This document shows positions 24,370 to 32,363 of a DNA stretch of 64,000 nucleotides, piece after piece (within the stretch, counting starts at the first letter, position 1; each line of letters begins with the position of its first letter). Source of the DNA: Rubricoccus marinus (GTDB lineage Bacteria; Bacteroidota; Rhodothermia; Rhodothermales; Rubricoccaceae); assembly GCF_002257665.1 (NCBI RefSeq), contig NZ_MQWB01000010.1, positions 1-64,000 of the forward strand, in the 5' to 3' direction. The translations under genes were made by a program, and so were the position numbers. Under the pieces are notes generated by a model, which saw nothing but the letters and a program-made list of their open reading frames with translations, did no database searches and was not told the origin of the DNA.

Positions 24370-25941
24370 CTACGCTCGGACAACCGCCACCTCCTCCCAC
24401 CGCGTCGTGTACCGCGGGCTCATCCGCTCCCGACGCATCTCCCACGCCGGCGCGCCAGAGGCCTCCCGCGCCCGCCGGAGCGCCTCTGGCGCCCCCTGGC
24501 TCGCCACCACGACCGCCCGCTTCCCGTACTTCCGGTTCGCCGCGTCCAGCGCCTCCATCAGCGCCTGACGCCTCTGGCGGCCCGCCGCCGTGTCGCCGTC
24601 CGTGATCGCGCGCCGGCCGCCAGAGGCCGGCCGGCCGCCAGGGGCCGGGAACAGCCCCCGCTGCTCCGTCCCCACCGGCCGGATCTCCGCCAGCATCACG
24701 CCCGCTTTCCGGTAGCGGTAGGGCACGCCTCTGGCGTCGCACCCGGCATGCGCCCGCTCCAGACACCGCCTTGCCGCCCCGACCAGCGCCGCCGAGTCCG
24801 CCGTCGCCTCGGCCAGCACCTCGTCCCCGCTGCCCGACCGATGCGGCCCCGCCCCGAACCGCTTCGTCGTCACGAACGCCGAGATCCGACCCGCGACGAG
24901 CCCCTCCGCCCGCAGCTTCTCCGCCGCCCGCGCCGCGTGCGTCGCCACGGCCTGGGAGATCGCCGCCAAGTCGCCCGTCGGCTCGCCAAAGCTGCGCGAT
25001 TTGACAAGCGTCTGCCGCGCCACCGGCGCGTCCTCCAAGGGCAGACACGACACGCCCCTGAGCTCCATCGCTGTCCGGAGTAGCACCACGTTGAACCGGC
25101 TCCGCAAGAGGCCGTCGGGCAGCGCCGCGAGCCCCAGCGCTGTCGTCGCGCCCAGCGCCTCCAGGCTCAAAGCCCACCGGCGCCCCACGCCCCACACGTC
25201 GCCGACCGGCATCGACCGCAACCAGCGCTCGCGCTCCGGGTGCCCCCACAGGCACACGCACGGCTCCTCGCCTCTGGCGAGCCGCACCTTCGCCCACTCG
25301 CTCGCCGCCTTGGCGAGCGTCTTCGTCTCCGCCCACGAGACCCGCACCGGGATCCCCGTCCACCGCAGCACCCGCGCCCGGATCTCGCGCGCCCGCCGCT
25401 CCATCTCCGCGCAGACCGCCTCTGGCGTCCCGTCGAGAGCCTGTCCCGGACCCCGACCCGGGATCGGCACGCTCAGAAATGCCTCGTCCACGCTGTACAC
25501 CTCCACGTCCGGCGTGAACGTCTCCAGGCACGCCATCACCCGGCGGCTCATGTCGCCGTACAAGGTGTAGTTGGACGAGAACACCCGCACGCCCTGCGTC
25601 GCCAGCTCGCGCCTGTGCTTGAAAAACGGCGCGCCCATCGGGATGCCGAGGTCCTTCACCTCCTGCGAGCGTGCGATGATGCAGCCGTCGTTGTTGGAGA
25701 GCACGGCCACGGGCACGCCCTCCAGCGACGGGTCGAAGACCCGCTCGCACGAGCAGTAGAACGCCGAGCAGTCCACGAGCGCGAACAGCCGCCGCGGCCG
25801 CCCCTCGCCAGAGGCCCGGACGCCAGAGGCCCGGACGCCAGAGGCCCCTGGCGCTCGCGCAGCCTCGTCCGAGCCCAGAGGGCAGGGGAGGGGCGCCCCT
25901 TCTGCTACTGGCCACTCCCCACTCCCCACTGGCCCGCTCAC
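24370..25941 (-). CDS. umuC: Error-prone DNA polymerase V catalytic subunit
   Basis: Y-family polymerase for translesion synthesis, working with processed UmuD. It has about 523 residues: LFALVDCSAFYCSCERVFDP (palm start), LSNNDGCIIARSQEVKDLG, YGDMSRRVM, the catalytic VEVYSVDEAFLSV, GIPVRVSWAETKTLAKAASE, and the C-terminal UmuC tail ending SPRYTTRWEEVAVVRA. The GTG at 25941 overlaps the umuD stop (GTGA) and is chosen as start. It adds ~55 residues before the conserved Phe-Ala-Leu, partly coded by a 15-bp tandem repeat (25806-25844); usual UmuC is about 420 residues. umuDC are often plasmid-borne. Confidence 0.93.
   Translation of the reverse strand: MSGPVGSGEWPVAEGAPLPCPLGSDEAARAPGASGVRASGVRASGEGRPRRLFALVDCSAFYCSCERVFDPSLEGVPVAVLSNNDGCIIARSQEVKDLGIPMGAPFFKHRRELATQGVRVFSSNYTLYGDMSRRVMACLETFTPDVEVYSVDEAFLSVPIPGRGPGQALDGTPEAVCAEMERRAREIRARVLRWTGIPVRVSWAETKTLAKAASEWAKVRLARGEEPCVCLWGHPERERWLRSMPVGDVWGVGRRWALSLEALGATTALGLAALPDGLLRSRFNVVLLRTAMELRGVSCLPLEDAPVARQTLVKSRSFGEPTGDLAAISQAVATHAARAAEKLRAEGLVAGRISAFVTTKRFGAGPHRSGSGDEVLAEATADSAALVGAARRCLERAHAGCDARGVPYRYRKAGVMLAEIRPVGTEQRGLFPAPGGRPASGGRRAITDGDTAAGRQRRQALMEALDAANRKYGKRAVVVASQGAPEALRRAREASGAPAWEMRRERMSPRYTTRWEEVAVVRA
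25806..25850 (-). repeat. Three tandem copies of CGCCAGAGG-type word
   Basis: CGCCAGAGGCCCGGA repeated at a 15-bp period (25806, 25821, 25836) within the N-terminal extension of umuC, encoding ASGVRASGVRASG. Most concentrated example of the nine-base word scattered across the left half. Confidence 0.7.
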
Positions 25942-26471
25942 CGGCCCCGCCGCGCGTCGTGCAGCACGTACGTCACCACGCCCCACACCACCAGGTCCTG
26001 CCCCTCGCGCAGCTCGATCGACGGGTACGCCGGGTTCGCCGCGAGCAGCGCCGTCCGCTTCCCCTGCCGCAGGAACCGCTTGACGGTCAGCTCCCCGTCG
26101 ACGGCCGCCACGACGACATCGCCAGAGGCCGGCTCGACCGCCCGGTCCACCAGCAGCAGGTCGCCCGAGAGGATCCCCGCGCCCGTCATCGACTCCCCAT
26201 CGGCCCGCATCCAGTAGCACGACGGCGAGAGCGCGCCGGTCAGTTCGTGGAGGTCCAAGTGCCCCTCCACGTAGTCGTCGGCAGGGGAGGGGAAGCCCGC
26301 CGAGACGCGCGAGAGCACGAGCGGCAACGGCGGTCCCGGCCCGACCTCGCTCGCCGGGACGTAGGCCGTGATCACCAGCTCGCCGGGCGTCGCGATCGGC
26401 GCCGACGCGCCGTCGCCAGAGATGCCGGAAGCGGCGCCGTCGCCCGAGGATGTGTCGAAGTGGAAGGGCAT
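25938..26471 (-). CDS. umuD: UmuD, self-cleaving subunit of polymerase V
   Basis: LexA-like protein of 177 residues. The autocleavage site (RVSAGFPSPADDY, Ala-Gly) is at about residues 64-76. The Ser-Lys dyad is in DGESMTGAG and DGELTVKRF. After RecA-stimulated cleavage it activates UmuC. Chosen start is MPFHFDTSSG; about 40 residues longer than the classic protein because of an Ala/Gly-rich insert. It overlaps umuC by 4 bases. No convincing LexA operator was found upstream. Confidence 0.92.
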   Translation of the reverse strand: MPFHFDTSSGDGAASGISGDGASAPIATPGELVITAYVPASEVGPGPPLPLVLSRVSAGFPSPADDYVEGHLDLHELTGALSPSCYWMRADGESMTGAGILSGDLLLVDRAVEPASGDVVVAAVDGELTVKRFLRQGKRTALLAANPAYPSIELREGQDLVVWGVVTYVLHDARRGR

Positions 26472-26957
26472 GAGGCGAGAGGGGAGAGGCACCCAACGCT
26501 CGCGCGTCCCCCGTGCCACATCACGTGTCACGGCCCCTCTGGCGCGCCCACGGCCGCCTCTGTCGCGCGCCGCCGCTCGGCGCGATGCCCATGCCTGACC
26601 CCGAGTCCCGGACCCTCTGAGGGCCTCCCAGGGCGCGAGAGGTCGCTGCACATATGACAGACATGAGCCACGGCGCGCGGGTCTCCACACCCGGCACCTG
26701 CGCCGCGGAGGTCGTAGGGAAGGGGAGGGGGCGGCGGCGCTCGTGGCAAGCAACGCACCGTGCTCGGCCCGTCAAGGCCGTCGGGCGGCAGGCCGCCCTC
26801 GCACGCGCCCACCGCGCGTTGCACGCGCGCCAGGCGGCCTTGACCGTCCTGCGCGCGGCGCGGGCGCGGGGGCGTGCGCCGTCGGCGCTCCGGTCCAAAC
26901 CCTGCGCGCGTGTTCGCGCGCACTCTGGGTCGCTCGTGTCCCGTCCCGTGTCTCACC
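26472..26957. other. Non-coding stretch upstream of umuD
   Basis: No gene is supported here. It should hold the umuDC promoter (minus) and that of the small gene at 26958 (plus). CTGCACATATGACAG at 26646 is one base short of a CTG-N10-CAG operator and is not called. Confidence 0.4.
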
Positions 26958-27179
26958 ATGTTCCGCTCGTTCCTCTCCTCTCCTGCGTTCCGGCGCTTCC
27001 TCGGGGCTCCGGCTCCGGTCCTCATCTACGGCGTCCTGGCGCTGCTCTTCGCCTGGGGCGCGGTCCACGTCGGCTGGCAGTCCGCGGGCTGCGCCGTGTG
27101 CGGCTTCGTCTCGCTGTTCTTCATCGGCGTCGTGGCCGGTGAACTCCGCTACTTCCGCACCGCGCGTCACCGCTACTAG
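26958..27179 (+). CDS. Small two-helix membrane protein
   Basis: 73 residues with two hydrophobic helices (VLIYGVLALLFAWGAVHVG and CAVCGFVSLFFIGVVAGEL) and basic ends (FRTARHRY). The ATG after CTCACC is the first start that leaves a normal membrane protein. No family is recognised. Located between umuDC and other plasmid-type hypothetical genes. Confidence 0.55.
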   Translation: MFRSFLSSPAFRRFLGAPAPVLIYGVLALLFAWGAVHVGWQSAGCAVCGFVSLFFIGVVAGELRYFRTARHRY

Positions 27180-27359
27180 CGCCACTCCCCCGCGTCCCCC
27201 TTGGAGACTCCAGGGGGGCTTCGCGGAGGCGACCGGGTGGCAGCGAGGCAAAAAGTTGACAGCAAGCTCAAGCGCCGTTACGTTTTGCCCGCCCCCACCA
27301 CGGGCCATGACACGCCTCCGAGCGCGCCCACGCGGAGCATTCGGTACACCCGCATGCTC

Positions 27360-27917
27360 ATGAGCACCCCCCCGTTCACCGTGGGCAGGCCCGTCCTCCT
27401 CGACGGCCCGCCTCCGCCCCTGGAAGGCGCGCGCCTTCTCCTCGACGGGCCCGTCCCCCGGCTCCTCGTCGTCTACCACGAGCCCACGCCCGAGGAGATC
27501 GCCGCCGTCCAGCTCGGCCGCGCCGACCTCGGCCTCTACCACCGCGACGGCGTCGCGGCCCTCGCCGCCCGCTTCGGCGAGCCCACCGATCCCGCCCGCG
27601 TCGAGGTCCTGGCCCCGCTCGTGCTCTTCGGCCGCTCCGTCGACCCCGGCCCCCCGGCGCTCCGTACGGCGCAGGTCGCGCTGTGCGACGCCGCGCGCCT
27701 GCTCGTCCGCTCCCTCCGGTCCGTCTCCCTCCCGGCCGCGTTCCTCCACGCGGCGCGGTGCGCGTCCAGGGTGCAAACGGCCCGGTTCGCGAGCGCCGCC
27801 GCAGCCGTCCGCGCGCACGAAGCGGCTCTGCGCGCGCTCACCGTTCCGGACGCGCTCCGCTGCGCCGTCGCACGTGCCCACCTCCGCGGACCCCGCACGG
27901 CGTTGGCGAATGGCTAG
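27360..27917 (+). CDS. Hypothetical plasmid protein
   Basis: 185 residues starting MSTPPFTVGRPVLLDGPP (an ATG two codons earlier is also possible). The N-terminal half (LLVVYHEPTPEEIAAVQLGR, ADLGLYHRDGV) looks like a compact alpha/beta domain; the rest is helical and Arg/Ala-rich. Not recognised. In-frame sequence upstream of 27354 looks like leader, not protein. Confidence 0.5.
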   Translation: MSTPPFTVGRPVLLDGPPPPLEGARLLLDGPVPRLLVVYHEPTPEEIAAVQLGRADLGLYHRDGVAALAARFGEPTDPARVEVLAPLVLFGRSVDPGPPALRTAQVALCDAARLLVRSLRSVSLPAAFLHAARCASRVQTARFASAAAAVRAHEAALRALTVPDALRCAVARAHLRGPRTALANG

Positions 27918-28559
27918 CGGCTGCCAGGCTTTGCTTGGTGAGTCGGAACGAAGCCGAGCGCGAGCGGCTGGCGCCGCCGCAAGGCGCTCGACGCAGTCGT
28001 AGTCGCGCACCTCGCTGCGCCCAGCGCCGACATCACGTCGCCGGAGATCGCCATGAGCTACGCCCTCCAGGTCGGCCAGCCCGCCGCCACGTCCGCGAGG
28101 CGTCGCTCCGCGTTCTCTACGGCGAGACCGTCCCCGGCCTCCTCGCCCGAGGCGAGCGGAGCGTGTGCGCGTAGGCCTCGTCGGGACGAGCAGAAACGAG
28201 CGGAGCGAACGAGACACTGACGGGGCGATAGGGCCGCGAAACACAGGCACGGGCGGTCGCCTGCACGGGCGAAGGGGCGAAGGGAGCACCCGAGTGGGGG
28301 CTGTACACGCTCGGGCACGCCTCAGGCCTGGCAAGGGACGCTTCGCCCGCTCCCCTCCCTCGGGAGGGGAGGCGCGGGCTCCGGCTCCGTCCTCGCCATG
28401 CTCACTCGGGCCGCCGACGGCCCGGCTGCGCGTGGCTCCGGGCGGCCCCGCGGATAGGCGACGTGCCGTCGCCTGGGATCCGCTTTGCCATCCCCTCTGG
28501 CGCGCCTCGGTGAGTGGTGACGCCCCCAGCACGGGGCGCTCCTCCCGCTCCCCCTCGCC
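27918..28559. other. Stretch without a supported gene
   Basis: Short readable fragments (ITSPEIAMSYALQVGQPAAT at about 28030, VREASLRVLYGETVPGLLARG in another frame just after) suggest a decayed gene, but no continuous frame exists. Otherwise repeat-like GAGCGGAGCGAACGAG segments. Confidence 0.35.
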
Positions 28560-29096
28560 ATGCCCGCCTCCGTCTCCGCTCTCGCACGTCGTCTCCGTTC
28601 CGCCTCTGCCGTCGGCGTCTCCGGCAGCCGCTCGGCCTCTCCGGGCTGCGCCCGGGCCGTCGCGTGGGCGCTCCGCCAGCTAGCCCCGGGTGCCTCCGTC
28701 GTTACCGGCTGCATGTCCGGCATTGATCAGGTGGCTCGTGGGCTCGCGCCGTCGGCGCTCGTGTTCCAGGCGTCCCGCTTCGGGCGGGGGCGGGGCCGCT
28801 TCGCGCGGCGCTCTACCGCTGTTGTCCGGCGCGTCGCTGCAGCAGGGCCTCTGGCGCTCTGGGTGTCCGCTCCGGGCCGTGCGTGCCCGCGGGGCTTGGT
28901 GCCGTCTGCGTCCTCGTCGGCCTGCTTCGCCGGCTTCGGCTCCGGGTCGTGGGCCTCGCTGGCGCTGGCGCTCGGCCTGGGCATGCGCGCCCTGGTGTGG
29001 CTCCCGGTCGGCGTCACGCCGCCCCCATCCTGGGGGTTAGGGCTCGTGTGTGCCGGGCAGGCGGGCGCCTGGTGGGGCACGCCAGATCTGGCGTGA
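28560..29096 (+). CDS. SLOG-domain (DprA-like Rossmann) protein
   Basis: 178 residues. The pattern AVGVSGSRSASP, then ASVVTGCMSGIDQVARGLAP, FGRGRGRFARRS, ALWVSAPGRACPRGLVPS and FAGFGSGSWASLALALGLG is that of SLOG-superfamily Rossmann proteins (relatives of DprA and LOG) often found on plasmids and phages. They bind nucleotides, and some act as sensors in defence or in DNA processing; the role here is unknown. The C-terminus is short with Trp/Gly. A damaged paralogue lies at 21751. Confidence 0.7.
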   Translation: MPASVSALARRLRSASAVGVSGSRSASPGCARAVAWALRQLAPGASVVTGCMSGIDQVARGLAPSALVFQASRFGRGRGRFARRSTAVVRRVAAAGPLALWVSAPGRACPRGLVPSASSSACFAGFGSGSWASLALALGLGMRALVWLPVGVTPPPSWGLGLVCAGQAGAWWGTPDLA

Positions 29097-29207
29097 GGAC
29101 CCCTGGGGAGTGACACCGCGCTGCGCAGGACCGCGCTGCGCAGGACCGCGGACGCTGTGTGACCGGGGCGGCCTCTGGCGACGCCCCGTTCACACACCCC
29201 CGCGACC

Positions 29208-30194
29208 ATGACACCGATTCTGAACGCCGACGCTAGCCAGGCTCTCGCACGCGTGGTCGAGCACGCCATCGCAGCATCCCGGCGCCTCACAGCGACGGAC
29301 CTGTTCGCCGTCGCGGCCGAGGCCTACGGCGGCACGCTCGCCCAGGGCGCGTTCACGCCCCGCGACGCCTACGACGCCGCCGAACTCGGCCTCCACCTCC
29401 ACCTGCTCCGCACCGTTGGACACCTTCCGCCAGAGGCCTCTGGCGCTCGCGACGCCCTCGCCGAGGTCGAGCGCCTCTCGGCGCTCTTGTCCAGCCAGAC
29501 GCGCCGGACGGCGGAGCAGAACGACTACCAGCAGTTCTCGACGCCGGCCGCCTACGCGGGCCTCTGCGCCTGGATCAGCGGGGTTGGGAAGGGGAGCCGC
29601 GTCCTCGAACCCTCCGCGGGCACCGGCGCACTCTGCGCGTTCGCGCTCGCCGCTGGCGCCACGGTCCACGCCAACGAGCTCTCCGGCCGCCGGGCCGACC
29701 TGCTGGCGGTGCTGCTCGACGAGTCGGGCCAGGACCCGTCCCAGACTCTCACGCGCGAGAACGCCGACCACCTCGACGCCATCCTTCCGGCGTCCGTCCG
29801 GGCCGACGTGGTCGTGATGAACCCCCCGTTCTCGATGACCGCAGGACGGCTCGGGACCCGCCGCGTCCCGACGGTCGGCACCGACCACGTGCTCCAGGCG
29901 CTCCGCCGCCTCGACGCGGGCGGACGGCTCGTCGCCGTCCTCAGCGCCGCCGTCCGGCGCGGGAAGCCGACTCACCAGGCGTTCTTCGAGGCCATCGACG
30001 CCGACCCGTTTCGGCTCTGCGCCGACGTCGAGGTCGCCGGGGCCGTCTACTGCCCCTACGGGACCTCGGTGCGCACGCGGCTCCTCGTCGTGGACCGGGC
30101 GTTGGAAACCTCGTCGGCGCACGACGCGAGGCACGTGGAGGCCGTCGTCGAGACGGTGAGCCAAGCCCTCGACGTGCTCGCGCCCCTCCGCTAG
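29208..30194 (+). CDS. N6-adenine DNA methyltransferase, plasmid type
   Basis: 328 residues. A helical N-terminal region (1-110) leads to an SAM-binding Rossmann fold: EQNDYQQFSTPAAYAGL, SRVLEPSAGTGALCAFAL (motif I), HANELSGRR, and the catalytic VVMNPPFSM (about residue 205), typical of N6-adenine and glutamine methyltransferases. Such proteins are frequent in plasmids and conjugative elements, often as the first part of a methyltransferase-helicase. No restriction enzyme is adjacent, so it could be a solitary methylase or protect against host restriction. Confidence 0.82.
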   Translation: MTPILNADASQALARVVEHAIAASRRLTATDLFAVAAEAYGGTLAQGAFTPRDAYDAAELGLHLHLLRTVGHLPPEASGARDALAEVERLSALLSSQTRRTAEQNDYQQFSTPAAYAGLCAWISGVGKGSRVLEPSAGTGALCAFALAAGATVHANELSGRRADLLAVLLDESGQDPSQTLTRENADHLDAILPASVRADVVVMNPPFSMTAGRLGTRRVPTVGTDHVLQALRRLDAGGRLVAVLSAAVRRGKPTHQAFFEAIDADPFRLCADVEVAGAVYCPYGTSVRTRLLVVDRALETSSAHDARHVEAVVETVSQALDVLAPLR

Positions 30195-30206
30195 CGACGG
30201 GGCTGA

Positions 30207-30402
30207 CTACGAGGCTTCCCAGAGACGGCGGATCAGGACTGTCCAGAGCCGGCCGTCGAACGTGCGGGAGGCGCCGACGGCGGCGTCACCGACTCCGTGA
30301 GCGAGCATGGTCTTGCCGCACTGGCGCGGCCCGTGGACGAGCACGACCGGCGTGTCGGCGAGGGGCTCCCCCAGGCGCGACCGAACCAGGCGGAGGTGGT
30401 GG
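30207..30402 (-). pseudogene. Remnant of an AAA (AAA_14/DUF4143-type) ATPase
   Basis: On the minus strand the reading runs HHLRLVRSRLGEPLADTPVV, then LVHGPRQCGKTMLAHGVGDA, a P-loop typical of DUF4143-type ATPases. It jumps to TFDGRLWTVLIRRLWEAS and a stop at 30207. Only the start and the very end of a ~400-residue protein remain, and no start codon is clear. It lies at the edge between the plasmid-like part and the sulfur genes. Confidence 0.6.
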
Positions 30403-30554
30403 GGGCAAAGCCAGAGGCTACATCTCGCTTCGGCTCGTCGAAAGAGCAGCCCCCGCAGATTGAAAGATCTGACGCCGCTATCTGAAGGCCGCCGGGAGGG
30501 GCGTGGCCGGTCCAGGATCTACGTCGTGCCGCCCGCGCAACCGTTGGGGCTCGC

Positions 30555-30857
30555 CTAGGCTCGCTCGCGCAGCGCCCCGCACACGAGCAGGCACAGCCCC
30601 GGTACGCTCGCGTCCGTGACGCGGTAGAGCGAGAGAACCCCCTCGCGGCGGCTCCCCACCAGCCCGCCGTCGGCCAGCTTGCGGAGGTGCTTCGACGTGT
30701 TCTGGTGGCTCTGGCCCGTCGCCGCGGCGAGGTCCTGCACCGCCATCTCGCCGCGCTCCATGAGCACGTTGAGCAGGTGCAACCGCACGGGGTCCCCGAG
30801 CAGGCGAAAGCGCCCGGCGGCGGCGGCGAGGAGGGTAGGGGGGACGGGCGCGTCCAT
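30555..30857 (-). CDS. ArsR-family transcriptional regulator
   Basis: Winged-helix repressor of 100 residues: FRLLGDPVRLHLLNVLMERG, MAVQDLAAATGQSHQNTSKH (recognition helix) and LADGGLVGSRREGVLSLYRV. The C-terminus has two cysteines (LCLLVCG), but the central Cys used by sulfide-sensing BigR/SqrR is absent, so the signal is unclear. It is divergent from the sulfur transporter operon and probably controls it and itself. Start chosen at ATG 30857; a GTATAC element lies 6 bases upstream. Confidence 0.88.
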   Translation of the reverse strand: MDAPVPPTLLAAAAGRFRLLGDPVRLHLLNVLMERGEMAVQDLAAATGQSHQNTSKHLRKLADGGLVGSRREGVLSLYRVTDASVPGLCLLVCGALRERA

Positions 30858-30862
30858 GCGAG

Positions 30863-31018
30863 GAGTATACAACTGGAAAGGTGCGGGCCGTCGTGTCGAA
30901 GGCGCCCTGAAGGGAGTCTGGAGAGCGAGCGCGGGCGTGTTCACCGTTCCTTTGTCATGTAGGGGTGGAACCCGACAACCGAAGAGTTGTATTGTGATCG
31001 TCGCAACACGTCATAACA
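30863..31018. promoter_or_regulatory. Divergent control region, arsR and sulfur operon
   Basis: Contains GAGTATACAAC (30863-30873) in front of the arsR start and, in front of the transporter gene, GTTGTATTGTGATCG (30987-31001) plus GTCATAACA (31010-31018). The latter two recur before the oxidase operon (40440-40466), and GTCATAACA with GTATACTC before the MBL-rhodanese gene. Confidence 0.5.
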
Positions 31019-31021
31019 ACC

Positions 31022-31594
31022 ATGCCTGTAGTTCAAGACCCCTGGCCCTGGTACGTCGCCGGCCCCCTCATCGGGCTCCTCGTCCCCGCCCTCCTCGTCT
31101 TCGGCGGCAAGGCGTTCGGCCTCTCGGCCAACCTCCGCCACGCCTGCGCCGCGCTCCCGGTCCCCGAGCGGTCCAAGCCCGGCTTCCTCCGCTACGACTG
31201 GCGCTCGGCCGGTACGTGGAACCTCGTCTTCGCCCTCGGGATCGCCGTCGGCGGCTTCGTCGGCATCCGCCTCCTCTCCGACCCGACGGCCCCGCTCGCG
31301 ATCTCGGCCTCGACCGTCGCGGCGCTCGCCGACCTCGGCGTGACCGACCTCGCCGGGTTCGTCCCCGCGCAGCTCGTCTCGTGGGCCGCGCTCGCCACGC
31401 CCGTCGGCGCGCTCATGGTGCTCGGCGGCGGCTTCCTCGTCGGCTTTGGCGCCCGCTGGGCCGGCGGCTGCACGTCGGGCCACGCCATCTCCGGCCTGGC
31501 CGCCCTCCAGATCCCGTCGCTCGTCGCCGTCGTCGGCTTCTTCGTGGGCGGCCTCGCCGTGACCCACCTCGTCCTCCCGCTCCTGCTCGGATAG
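31022..31594 (+). CDS. YeeE/YedE-family sulfur transporter subunit A
   Basis: Inner membrane protein of 190 residues with four to five helices. The family motif GARWAGGCTSGHAISGL carries the conserved Cys that relays thiosulfate or sulfane sulfur through the membrane. Such proteins (YeeE/TsuA, PmpA) import thiosulfate-type sulfur. It is shorter than the one-piece TsuA because the second half is a separate gene downstream. Confidence 0.88.
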   Translation: MPVVQDPWPWYVAGPLIGLLVPALLVFGGKAFGLSANLRHACAALPVPERSKPGFLRYDWRSAGTWNLVFALGIAVGGFVGIRLLSDPTAPLAISASTVAALADLGVTDLAGFVPAQLVSWAALATPVGALMVLGGGFLVGFGARWAGGCTSGHAISGLAALQIPSLVAVVGFFVGGLAVTHLVLPLLLG

Positions 31595-31605
31595 CCCCCG
31601 CCGCC

Positions 31606-32238
31606 ATGCAGACCCCGACCCCCCTCTATCGCCAGGCCGACGCCGACGGCGCCGCCCCGCCCGCCGACTGCGTCGACACGCCTCAGGTGGCCGTTGCGGA
31701 GCCTCTGGCCCCGTCCGCGCCCCACGTCGACCTCCCCCCAGAGTGCGCCGACGTCGAGCAGGTCCCCGAGGACCTCCGCGACCGCGCCCTCGCCGAGGGC
31801 AACGCGCCGCTCGCGCTCGCCGTCTACGGGCTCCTCGGCGCCGGCCTCGGCCTGGTGTTCACCAAGAGCCAGGTGATCTCGTGGTTCCGGATCTACGAGA
31901 TGTTCCGGTTCGAGAGCTTCCACATGTACGGCATCATCGGCTCGGCCGTCGCCACGGCGGCCCTCTCGGTCTGGGTGATCCAGAAGCTGAAGCTCACGAC
32001 CGTCCACGGCGAGCCCATCGAGCTCGCGCCGAAGGCGTGGGGCGACTCCCGCGTGCCCGGCGCCCGCTACTGGATGGGCGGGATCACGTTCGGCCTCGGC
32101 TGGGCGCTGCTCGGCGCCTGCCCCGGTCCGCTCGTCGCGCTCCTCGGCGGCGGCGTCTCCGTCATGGCCGCGGCTCTCGTCGCCGCGCTCGGCGGGACGT
32201 GGACCTACGCGCTCCTCCGCGACCGACTCCCGCACTAG
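31606..32238 (+). CDS. YeeE/YedE-family sulfur transporter subunit B
   Basis: Second half of the transporter, 210 residues. After a soluble N-terminus with PECADVEQVPEDLRDRAL come membrane helices and the family motif FGLGWALLGACPGPLVALLG with its conserved Cys. It starts 11 bases after subunit A. The pair corresponds to PmpA/PmpB-type proteins, which occur beside persulfide-handling genes as here. Confidence 0.87.
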   Translation: MQTPTPLYRQADADGAAPPADCVDTPQVAVAEPLAPSAPHVDLPPECADVEQVPEDLRDRALAEGNAPLALAVYGLLGAGLGLVFTKSQVISWFRIYEMFRFESFHMYGIIGSAVATAALSVWVIQKLKLTTVHGEPIELAPKAWGDSRVPGARYWMGGITFGLGWALLGACPGPLVALLGGGVSVMAAALVAALGGTWTYALLRDRLPH

Positions 32239-32307
32239 CCCCCTTCGCGCCCCCGCACGACGGGTAGAGAATGCCCTGCACGCTGCGGGCCGGGCCGGAA
32301 TCAACTT

Positions 32308-32326
32308 GTCATAACATCGTATACTC
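32308..32326 (+). promoter_or_regulatory. Repeated regulatory element before the MBL-rhodanese gene
   Basis: GTCATAACA directly followed by TCGTATACTC. The first part recurs at 31010 and 40458, the second near the arsR start. About 40 bases before the ATG at 32364. Confidence 0.45.
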
Positions 32327-32363
32327 AGTCGCTTCCAGCGACGCCCTCTAGCCCCCTTTCGCC

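Noticed and set aside
22787-25915. 1042-codon minus-strand open frame over rep and umuC
   Set aside because: It spans the antisense of rep and an alternative frame of umuC; both real genes have strong family motifs, this frame has none.
26646-26660. LexA/SOS box (CTGCACATATGACAG) for umuDC
   Set aside because: One base short of CTG-N10-CAG, 170 bases from umuD, and the LexA consensus for this phylum is not known to me.
30555-30857. Assignment of the ArsR protein as a BigR/SqrR persulfide sensor
   Set aside because: The C-terminal Cys pair is present, but the conserved central Cys is replaced (LHLLNVLM), so the two-Cys mechanism is not supported.
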